NCBI GenBank assembly: GCA_025331125.1
Contig: JAOALB010000014.1
Coordinates: 337,423-401,422 of the forward strand
Direction of reading: 5' to 3'
DNA from: Mycogone perniciosa
Taxonomy: Eukaryota; Ascomycota; Sordariomycetes; Hypocreales; Hypocreaceae
Length of the DNA stretch: 64,000 nt
Part shown: piece after piece, positions 33,688-43,153 of the stretch
Layout: every line of letters begins with the position of its first letter
Numbering within the stretch: position 1 is the first letter of the stretch
Made by a program: the position numbers and the translations under genes
Notes under the pieces: model-generated
What the model was told of the DNA's origin: nothing
Database searches by the model: none
What the model saw: only the letters and a program-made list of their open reading frames with translations

Positions 33688-34651
33688 GACGGCGCTCTGT
33701 GTTTCCAAGAGGTCTCTTGAAGCGCAATTCGTCAGCCACGCAGCTTCGCGTGATCAACCAGATATCTCATCCCGCGACAAAAATTACAGCCGCCACTACA
33801 CAGTTCCTGTGCTACCCGGAACAACACTTGGTCCGAAGCGAACTGTTGCAGTCGCCGATTACGTAACACAGCTCTACTTACGAAGGCTGAACTTCTGAAC
33901 CGGTCTTGTGCGATGATATCACCGCATTGACTGTCAATTGCACATTTCTTCGAAGCTCCTTGTGATCTCTTTGCTCCCGAGTTACTTGCGCTATCACCGA
34001 ACGCTTGTTGGTATTGATACTGAAGCATCTTCACCGGATCTCACTCATAATCAGCCCGCGAGACTCGAAAAGGGAATTTCAATTGCAAGTGCAAGAGGTA
34101 TTAACATTGGCCATCCAGCTATGCGCCACGCCCTGTCTCCCATCAATATCTGTTTCGTCATAATCCTTGCTTCTGTATTCTGTTCCGATTGACTCCTTAA
34201 TCCTGTGACCGATACCCCTGTGAATGAGATAACCCCCAAGAGATGCCCAAACATGCAAGAAAAATCGTCTTCGCCATGATCGCGTTTGCGGTCGAGGCAA
34301 GACAGCGTTAGCTTTTTTTTGTCATTGATCCTCCCCTCTTTTTGTCCAACAATATTGATTGGCGTCGCAGCAGCCTCCGAGAAACGAGGAGAGAAGAAAA
34401 TTGGAGGAGAGTAAGATGACTCTCGAATAGAGAGTCCCGATAAGAGAGAAAAAAGAAGAAAGAGTGAGAAATTGCGCCGTGTCCGTGTGTCCTCTTTTCC
34501 AACCCTTTTTTTGTTGAGGCAAATGCTCCTTTCTCCTTCCAAAAAAACTCCAGACATGATAATACCGCACAAATACAAGCACGTAGCTGAACATCGGACC
34601 CTGGTTTCTTTCGAAAAGAGTCCAAGGGAGCGAGGTTGGCAAGAAGGCGGT
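33688..34651. other. Intergenic DNA between uS7m and the dsRBD gene
   Basis: About 960 bp between two minus-strand genes, covering the uS7m promoter and the 3' UTR of the dsRBD mini-gene. A minus-strand open frame of 175 codons at 34051-34578 is Ser/Arg-rich with no domain and is more likely UTR sequence. Nothing else is supportable. Confidence 0.5.
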
Positions 34652-35103
34652 TCACCAGGGGGCGACCCAGGTCTGGGGCGGAGACACGGTACCGGTATTG
34701 TTCAGCCAGTTGATGGCGCACTCGGCGGCATCCTCTCTGGCATTGTTGAGGTTCTTGCCGTCATACCAGAATCGCGCGGTCAGGGTTTTTCCTCGGATGG
34801 TCACTCTGCTTGACCAAGCCGTGCGGCCACCTGGGAGACGAGGCAGTCAGCAAGCTTGCGTGAGAGAAGATATGTAGGAGGAGACGGTGAGCGGTATGTC
34901 TTACCACGGCGATCTGACACAATCTGGAAAACGGGGGGCATAATTTGGGCATCGCGGCAGATCTCTGGGAGGATAAGTTAGTTCCACACTACCACCATGG
35001 AGAGATAGGAGACTTGTTGGACGACAAGCGGCATACCTTCAAGACGCTCTTGCCATGGTGAGGGAGCGGTGCAGCTATAGGTCGAGGACGAGGAGGAGGT
35101 CAT
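34652..35103 (-). CDS. Small double-stranded-RNA-binding-domain protein, 3 exons
   Basis: A 101-residue protein that is almost only one dsRBD-like fold. Exons 35103-35037, 34964-34905 and 34830-34652, with GT-AG introns of 72 and 74 bp, join in frame. The first helix is WQERLEEICRDAQIMPP, followed by a beta strand VFQIVSDRRGG. Then come AWSSRVTIRGKTLTARFWYDG (two strands) and the last helix NNAREDAAECAINWL. The C-terminus is VSPPQTWVAPW. In canonical dsRBDs the last helix starts with a KKxAK cluster that contacts the RNA backbone. Here that position reads NNARED, so RNA affinity may be weak or the fold may act in protein contacts (inference). Each exon is too short to be noticed as an ORF; the gene is visible only after splicing. 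No presequence or membrane segment is visible. Confidence 0.8.
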
Positions 35104-35598
35104 GGTTGCGGCGGCGGTGTGGTTGGATGTAAGATGAATTGGAGGATATAGAGATCGAAGCGCCACACGGGAGTGTCCGAGGAGGGAGGGGGGAAGATAT
35201 GTATGTCGTTGGCTAGTGTCTTTGATCCCCGAGATGTGTCTTCGTCGGAGGCGGCGGTGGGACGAGTTTATATGTAGTAGGTAGTATTATAATAATGGGT
35301 AGGTCGGGTCGGGCGACTGAGAGGAGAGACGAGAGGCTGGAATGCGAATAGACAGACTTCCAGGGAGCGGTGGGCAGCAGAAAGGTTGAAACGGCGCGGG
35401 GCGGATTTGGCGTTGATTCAGACAACCGGGGCAATTCGTCTAGAGAGCGGTGTTTGAGCAGATGGTTCAGAGTAGGCAGGCCGGGTGTCTTATATCGTCG
35501 CGGAGTCGGAGTGCCGGGGGGGTGGTGGTGCTGCTGTGGTGGTGCTGACCTGGTGGGAGCGGAGGGAACACGAACGAGAGAGGTCAACCGGCTGCCGT

Positions 35599-35673
35599 CT
35601 GGAGACTGGAGACTGGAGACTGGAGACTGGAGACTAGAGACTGGAGACTAGAGACTGGAGACTAGAGACTGGG
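35599..35673. repeat. Minisatellite, about ten 7-bp CTGGAGA units
   Basis: The unit CTGGAGA repeats about ten times, with later units alternating CTGGAGA and CTAGAGA (G-to-A at one position). It lies about 500 bp upstream of the dsRBD mini-gene ATG. The 7-bp period would shift frame if translated, so a coding role is unlikely. Confidence 0.9.
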
Positions 35674-36032
35674 GGGACCCAGCAGGATGGGAGAGCTGCG
35701 TGTGATGTGGCAGACGGAGAGAGCTCTGTGCTACTGGGGGTCTGGTGGGCGAAAATGCACAATCGAATCAGGCGTTTAACCCCCAAAGAGGGCCGGGGGA
35801 GAGGAGAGATGTGTTTGTGTTTGTGTTGTCAACATGCAGTAGGTTTGACACGGACGACATCCGCGGCAGATTGCATCAATATGTAGCAGTATGTATTAAA
35901 GACGTGGACGACGGGCCGGGAGGGGGGACAGCCCGTGTGTATAAGTAGTACTCGTAAAGCAAAAAACAAATCTCTAGAAGTAGTATTATTAGTCTTGATA
36001 TTGGTTGATCGATTGATTATTAGTACTACGAC

Positions 36033-36059
36033 TAGTAGTAGTAGTAGTAGCAGCAGCAG
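36033..36059. repeat. (TAG)6(CAG)3 microsatellite
   Basis: Six TAG followed by three CAG trinucleotides in the gene-poor region. Simple sequence only. Confidence 0.85.
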
Positions 36060-37380
36060 TACTATACGCAGAGCCGAGCAGTAAAAGGGGAAACAACAAT
36101 GAGACGAAGAAGACGGACGAGCCCTAATACTACGACTACTGCTGGTTTGGTGCAAGACAACGACTAGCATGGGGTAAAAAAACGGCGATGAATGGGCCTA
36201 AAAGAAGCAACCTTGTAATAATAATTGTTGGATGCTAACACTACATATGGCATTGGGTCGTGTGGGTTAATTTGACCAGGGTCGGTAGTCGTAAGTTGTT
36301 GCTTTTTCTCGGACATTGTCCCCTAGTTAATTGAGGTTCGAGATTTGAGAAGGGGGTGTGTGTATAGGATGAATAGGGTCACTTTTTTTTTTTTATTCCT
36401 TTTCCAGCTGTGACGAACACACACACGTACTCGTATGTGCGAGTACGGAGTCATGCGTGTCGTGTGTGTACACCTCAGCAGTAATTTAAAATAAAAAAAT
36501 GTGTGTGCGTGTGACGAATTGATAAGAATATTATGAGTTACGGATCCCCTTCCACTGCCAGACACGGTAATAATGCTAATAAGGCATCATGTGAGGTGTG
36601 AGGTGTGATTTAGGCAGGGTGAAAAAAAAGCCACTAACGCTGATGACAAGATCTCATCAATCTGGAGATGGAGATGTGATATTAATACGATTGCTCGTAA
36701 TGCTCCATGTGCGATAACATACGAGTACAGTACGGAGTACATGCATCTCACTGCCGAGCCTACGAGTACGAGTACAGCTAGCTATCCATCTACGAGTACT
36801 ATAACTTATTACTATCCATGCCGTGTACTTCGTATGAAGTAGGACATTTGATATTGCGCTCGTCAGCCAAAATGCCTGGGAGCAAGCAAACAGACGCGGG
36901 CCAATTGCCGGACGCCGCCCCACGCCGGGTAGGATCCTAGCCGTACCTAGTTTCTGAGCTTTGCACGCGCTCTCTCTCATGACGGTAGTGTCTACGAAGT
37001 ATAGGAGGCGATGAATCAAGAGAGACAGAGAGACAGAGAGGGAGTCGATACGTAACATACCTAGCATAATATGCGCATACATACGAAGTATACACCTCAC
37101 ATATCACATGCATGCATGGTGTTTTGGGCGACGATGGGCCGGAACACAAACAGCCGTTCAGCAGACATGGATTGAGGCAACATGGATCATGGATCATGGA
37201 TCAATCAGGCTGGCTGGCGAGGGAGCAAGAGGTGATGTGCGATGTGATTGCTTGCTTGCTTGCTTGCGTGGTTCTCTACCGAAAGAGCCACCAGGCCAGG
37301 GGCATGTCAATCAATGCCCTTGCCCATGCACGGGCACATCATCCCGGGGGAATGGGATGATCCTCTGAGGCTTTCATGTG

Positions 37381-37396
37381 TACTTCGTACTCCGTA
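37381..37396. repeat. Compound TACTTCGTACTCCGTA motif
   Basis: TACTTCGTA (37381-37389) and TACTCCGTA (37388-37396) overlap by TA, joining both variants of the dispersed motif. TACGAGTACGTACGAG half-sites follow directly. Intergenic. Confidence 0.85.
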
Positions 37397-37514
37397 CGAG
37401 TACGTACGAGTCAAGCAGCAGAACACTCTGTATCGCTTCATATCGGATGAGACAACGTTGTTGGGCGCCAACGCCAGAGGGCGCAACAGCTTCACGGCCC
37501 CCGGCTCCTGATTG

Positions 37515-37539
37515 ATGTATGTATGTATGTATGTATGTA
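37515..37539. repeat. (ATGT)n microsatellite
   Basis: About six tandem ATGT units. Its complement-type repeat (TACA)n occurs 650 bp away at 38171-38204. Confidence 0.9.
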
Positions 37540-38170
37540 GGGCGTAGGACGAGCAATTTGCAACCTTCAGGAACTGTTGAGCGACTTGAAAATGCCTCCA
37601 TGCGTTCTCCATACGCAAACTGCCAGCAAGGCGAACACTTGACATCGGCGGCGCACCATCACCCCTGTTTTTCCCCATGCAGGTTTACACACCCCTGGTC
37701 CCCAATCCCCTGCATCATATTAATAGCCTCTATGTGTTGTCTCGATAATTTTTTTTGGGACGCCATCGTGTGTGCCAATTGGTGACAACACAAGGTGCCC
37801 AGCCAGCAAAACACAGCACAACACACAGGGAGGAGTTCTGTTCCAAACATATCACCCGAGTTGTGTGTATAAACAATCTGCAAGGCTACCTGAATGAAAG
37901 AAACACCGCACCACCACAATGGGCTTTTCACATACGGGTATGGATGGACCTGGACCATAGAGGGGAGAAAAATGAAGAGAAAATAAACCGGCCAGTGAGA
38001 TGCTTCCGCTTGTGATGTCCCGAACCGAGATGATAGGGCGGGCGTACGGAATACATATATACGTATTTGACCGTTGCGTTTGTGTACGGTATGGAATAGA
38101 TATGCATACGCGTATGAGTGCATCCTCGCAAGGTTGGGCAACGAACGAACAGCAGGGAGATCTTAATTAA

Positions 38171-38204
38171 TACATACATACATACATACATACATACATA
38201 CATA
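38171..38204. repeat. (TACA)8 microsatellite
   Basis: Eight and a half TACA units, immediately followed by TAGTATTACGAAGTACAT, which contains the dispersed TACGAAGTA motif. Confidence 0.9.
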
Positions 38205-38583
38205 GTATTACGAAGTACATAAAAGCCTGGCGAGCGCGTTAGGTTCCCAGCCCCAGACTCAAAGAGGGCGTTTATTCTCATATTGCCGCTCGGTGTGCAG
38301 CACATCTTGGCATATCTCGTGCTTGCGATACGGATCGGGACCCAACTCGAACGGTGGTATCTATCTATGTACTTCGTAAGCCCTCTGCCTAAATACTACG
38401 CTGCAAAGCAGTTCCTAGAGGCTCGGGGATGACGGGATATGGATGAGAGACCAAAAAGGGGTGCGGATCGGGCACCAGAGCGGGTCAGTCTGCATATTAT
38501 CGTCTACGTGGTGATTGTATGCACCACGTCTTTTTGTCGCCGTCTACGAAGTACTACTTATTAATACTACTATTATTCTTATT

Positions 38584-38601
38584 GTACGGAGTACTCCGTA
38601 C
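38584..38601. repeat. Perfect 18-bp palindrome built from two TACGGAGTA motifs
   Basis: GTACGGAGTACTCCGTAC reads identically on both strands. It is two copies of the dispersed motif in inverted, overlapping arrangement. Confidence 0.9.
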
Positions 38602-38738
38602 GAGCGCGAAATATGCAATATGTACGAGCATCATGAGGGGGAACGCCGGGGCTGGGATTGAGGAGAATATGCTTCCTTTTTGAGAATGGAGCCCATTCAC
38701 CGACGCGCAGAAGGGCATGATGCACTTGGAACTTGGCT

Positions 38739-38936
38739 TCAGACCTTGCGATACGCCCTCGCAATACATACTCCAAATAGTAACACTAATAGTATAATCG
38801 AGAGGGAAAAGAAACAGTACAGCTGGTTGGTGGGCTGCATGGCGTTAGTGACAGACTGTAAGTCTGAGTCTTGGTGCATAATACTATTCGCTGACGAGAT
38901 CGACAGCGAAAACTCCTCCAACTTTTGGCCCACCAT
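38739..38936 (-). CDS. Candidate 65-residue tail-anchored ORF
   Basis: Starts MVGQKLEEFSLSISSAN and ends with a clear hydrophobic helix (LYCFFSLSIILLVLLFGVCIA) followed by a basic tail RAYRKV, the layout of a tail-anchored protein. The frame continues open about 19 codons upstream of the ATG, so an upstream exon is possible, but I found no convincing donor/acceptor pair. The opposite strand is also open here. It sits alone in the gene-poor region. I do not recognise a family. Confidence 0.25.
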   Translation of the reverse strand: MVGQKLEEFSLSISSANSIMHQDSDLQSVTNAMQPTNQLYCFFSLSIILLVLLFGVCIARAYRKV

Positions 38937-40065
38937 ATCAAATAAATCATCGAGATCCAAAAGGCCGATCTGGCACACTTCCGCCAACACCAAGCCATCT
39001 CAGATAGCGCCCGTCTCAAGGACCAGCCGTCTTCCTCAAGACAAAACTGTCCTCATGACCTCATCTGCATAACGCCGCCAGCCCTTGTTTTAGTTTGTCT
39101 TCAAAAAATGGTGCTAATCCGCGTAGCTTCATCCCACACAAGAACGCAAGACAGCCGGTCAAGTTAACCCCCTTCTTTCTTCTGATTTTTTTTCCTTTTC
39201 CCTGATGCACTCTCTCTCTATCTCTCTATTTTCAAATATCGTTTTGTGTGAGTTGGCACTGTCCGTTTTGTGTTCTGTCACATCCCTTCCCCCACATGAG
39301 GCGCCTGCAAGAACTTTCTTTTTCCTAGACCTGAGGGACATATAGAATGCTTTTGGAAACGAAAAGACTAACTCGCGGCATATGCAGCAGGCAAACATGG
39401 AACGGAGCTTTTGTTCACTCGCATTCCTTCATTAGCCGCCGCCAATGTGATGCGACGCCGGGGCGGCAGCACGGAGGAGGGAAGAGAAGAGGCGACTCAG
39501 CCTTGATACTGTCGGATCCGGATCCTGCGACACGGCTGGCAGACCCGATTTCGATCAGATTCTTTCTGCGTTTCATTTTACAGTGCTGTCACCACATTTC
39601 CCCGTCTGTTCGCCCTTGAGCCCCAGTCGGATGTTGGAGCCGGTTGAACGAGGTCTGTTCCGTCTTTTGTTGCTTGTCTCACAGAAGGCGTGTGAACTAC
39701 AAATGCCTAGTGTTCAGCCGACAAACTGATGGCTGCGATGGCGGCGGCGGCCTGCTGCAAGCTTGCTCCGTGTTTGCTGCCGACTTCTTGCTGCTTGCAA
39801 TCACTTGCTGGTCCTCCATCCGTAGGCTCGAAGATTGAACCGGTCCGGTACCGGCGTCTGCATCCTTTTCTAATGCCGTCGGTGAGAGCGGGAGAAAGGG
39901 TGGACACCCTCTTCCTTCACTCGACATTGGATCCAATCCTATTTGCCAGAGAGCCCAGGATCATCAAGTCCTACTAATCACATATTATTACGTGTGTACG
40001 AAGTATGAGCACGTGTCGAACATGACCATTCGCAAATGCAATTTTCTACAAAGTACTTCGTACGG

Positions 40066-40096
<31 letters not shown>

Positions 40097-40097
40097 C
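40066..40097. repeat. (ACA)n microsatellite
   Basis: About 32 bp of ACA/CAA repeats, directly next to a TACTTCGTACGG motif copy at 40054-40065. Confidence 0.9.
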
Positions 40098-40159
40098 GAG
40101 GTAGCATTGGTGAATATAAACTATAAAACAGCCGTCATTCGTGAAGCAACCTCCAGCAT

Positions 40160-40187
40160 GCATACTTCGTATCCATACGAAGTATGC
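40160..40187. repeat. 28-bp hairpin of two inverted TACTTCGTA motifs
   Basis: GCATACTTCGTAT and ATACGAAGTATGC form perfect 13-bp arms around a CC loop. Each arm contains one copy of the dispersed motif, so the hairpin extends the motif by flanking GCA/TGC. Confidence 0.92.
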
Positions 40188-42212
40188 AATAAATAGTAAT
40201 ACCATACGACCGCTCTTTACTTCGTACTGCTTGTCTTCATAAGCAAAGCCCCCCATTTTAAACTCTGTCTCCTACATACCGCATTTCTCTTTTACAACAA
40301 ACGAAGGAGAAAAGCAAAGAAAAAGGCGGCGCGACACGGGCCCTTTTCAGCTCATTCGTTCCCGACGCTTATTTGCATTAGGTCTGTGGGGTTTAACTTG
40401 ACTAGGAAAGAGAGTCGTCTGTTCATCTTAGTTGGCCCGCCCCAATGGGACGAGGAATTATAGGTAGGATTCCGTTTTATCCTTCCTTTACATATCACGA
40501 GCAAGTACGGAGTAGAAAAGGAAATATGGTGGGAAGACATGATCGTGAGACTTGGGGTCCATTTCACACATGGATATCTCGTACGGAGTACATAACATAC
40601 CAACATCTGTAATAGCCGACAGAATGCACAAAAGAAAAGAGGGCTTTCATTAAACATGTTAAGAATTGTGTTCTCTCAAACGAAGCACGATACTATATTT
40701 GTAATCGTACGTTTGTAAATGTTCCCTTGGCTGGACACATACATGTACTACTAGTTGGGCTCAAATGCAGCAAGCAGCAGCAAGCAGCAGCAAACAACCC
40801 ACAGCCGCACATGCAAATCTGTACCTCTCCACACGAGAAGGCACCGTCACCCGTTTCAAATAAAGCGGAATTCATCCCGTTAGGTGTGGGTGGTTCAAGT
40901 TCCTGGATGGGATGTGTGGGCCAGCTGAACGTGGCCTTCTCGTGCCCGTTTGCTTTCCTGGTGTGCCTGATGACTGCATCGGTCTGCAAAGGATGTATGG
41001 CGTGCAGATACTAGCAGGGCGTTTCCCTGTATAAAGGGCTATCCGGCCAACCAGCCTCAAATCTTGGACAAATGAGGTTGTTGATTTGACCATGCACTGT
41101 ACGACACGCCATCATGAAAATCACTTCCACTTCAGAAGAGATACTGCGGCCTCTGTCTCCATATCTTATATTGATGAGCAAGATATGATTCGTGGACTGG
41201 TCGCAGCTCAGATATAGCGAGATATTAGGAACGCCCAATTCATATCTACCCGTTGCTAGCTCAGCCACGATCTGAACTTAATCTGCTTTACCCAGAGGAC
41301 AAACGTATCGCGAGGGAGAGCAAAGAAACTCTGATGAGTGGAGGAAACTTCGTTTGGGTCGGCTCGCTGAGGCACCAAGCCCACCTTCGTTGGGAACTTG
41401 TCGTGCTGGGATTGCATTAAACATCGAGAGTCCTCGCCCTCGTGGCGTTGGAATGGTATAGTCCGCCGATCAAGCGGCCGTTTAACGTACATATGCATCA
41501 AGGTGGAGAGCTTACATCAAGGAGGAGGCAAAGAAGCAAGAAACCAGATTTAAACGCTCACCGACAGAGAAGAGGGTGTCCCCTCCATGCAACCAGTCCA
41601 AACATCGGCATGTGTGGATTTGGAGTTAGTACTTCGTAGTCCCGAAGATCATATGTAAATCTCTTGCTTAGGCCTTAGCAAGACGACTCCGCCTCGTTCC
41701 AACTCGGAATTTCGTTTGATCCACGTCAGCCGGAATATGAGATGGAGGGGGGCTGAGTAGTTGCAGGAGAAGAGGGGTGTGGACAGCGAAGAGCAGTTAT
41801 TCGAGCCACGAACGATGGGAGAGATTTGTCTGGAGCTGTACGAAGTATGTGTGTGTGTTTGAGATGATGTGGCCATGCATAATCATGTTCACCGGCAGGG
41901 AGTGCCGCGGGAATGGATGGACCCTGAAGGGTCTTTTTCTCGATTCGCCATTTGAGATTGAGGAATGGGCTCCCTGTTTCTCTCCCTCCCTCCCCCCTTG
42001 CTGAGAATTCTACGAAGTAGACCAGCGTTTATTCTGGTAGCTGACTACTTCGTACCCTTGAATGTAGTCCCGTGAACATACAAAGCCCGGCGTCGTACTC
42101 CATACTCCGTACTTCGTATATAGGCAGCAAAGTTAATCTTATAATCTGCTCAACACACATCTTCATATCCTCCTACATGGTTGGACCAAACCAGATAAGA
42201 CTCCCACAGTAA

Positions 42213-42236
42213 GAACGAACGAACGAACGAACGAAC
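42213..42236. repeat. (GAAC)6 microsatellite
   Basis: Six tandem GAAC units in the gene-poor region, followed closely by a TACGGAGTA motif (42241-42249). Confidence 0.9.
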
Positions 42237-43153
42237 AATTGTACGGAGTATAAGCTAACAAGCGTGCTTCGTACGAACAAAAGTACTTCACGTAGAGATC
42301 CCCTAACACCCCAACGTACAACCGCCTCTCCCAACAGAAAGACACAAATCCACGCCATTCCTCGACCAAAATTCGGCTACCCAACCTCGCCCCCGAATTC
42401 TCGCCACCCGTGAAACACAAACACAAACCTGTATCACAGACCAAGTGCCCTCGTACCGAACCCGACCGTCCGGTTCAGGCTCTAAGCCCCCATGCCACAG
42501 AAAACTTACATTTGCAGCTCCTTGTTTCGTAAAGCAGAACATCCTGTCGTGACTCCCACCCTCGCTTCCCTTTCTAATACTCCGTACAAGACACCTAACG
42601 TCTGTTCGTACACCACAAGTTGGGCTTCGGTTCGGCGACACGGCGGAGAGAGGGAGCGGAGAATGTAAGACGTTCGGCAGTTGGTATTTTCGATTCAATT
42701 GGGTTTTTAGAACGGGTAAATAGGCTGATGGCGCGGACGTAATCCCGAAGGAAAGACGTGGGAAGATCGGACTGGTCGATCTGATATTGTTCACCCCTTG
42801 GGCACAATGATATGTAGTTTGATCATGCAATCGACATGCTGTCCGACTTGTAATCGTACCATAAAGCAAGTAAACAGGTTTTGGTCAGTGTTAGCATTGA
42901 TGCTCATAGGGGATAGACTCGGCTTGTCGCAATGAGAGGTTAGGTCATGGAAAATCCGATATGCGCACTCACGAACAAGCAAAGATATTTCACTATATTG
43001 TTCACCATGAAGAAATAAACATATATTCAGGAGGTATATACCATATATTCGGTCGTCGTATGTGATCAAACGAGTTATCTCCTCTCACATTTGATAGACA
43101 AATGGAGCTGGAGAACAAAGCTAGCATATTACACATATCCTCTCACCAAACTC

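Larger units (their letters stand above)
35104..43153. other. 8 kb gene-poor, microsatellite- and motif-rich region
   Basis: Elsewhere in the window a gene appears about every 3 kb, but this 8 kb contains no ORF with a recognisable domain. It holds many simple repeats and the densest population of the TACGGAGTA/TACGAAGTA motif (for example 36730, 37381-37396, 38584-38601, 40160-40187, 42100). One weak small-ORF candidate lies at 38739-38936. A long non-coding RNA, a promoter-rich spacer or a decayed segment are all possible; sequence alone does not decide. Confidence 0.6.

Noticed and set aside
34051..34578. 175-codon minus-strand ORF
   Set aside because: No domain, odd composition, located where the 3' UTR of the dsRBD gene is expected.
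37515..38204. Tandem repeats considered as a CRISPR-like or satellite array
   Set aside because: Units are 4 bp simple repeats with no spacers; the organism is eukaryotic.
42303..42869. 188-codon minus-strand ORF in the gene-poor region
   Set aside because: Contains no domain, overlaps other equally open frames and a motif copy; composition is not protein-like.
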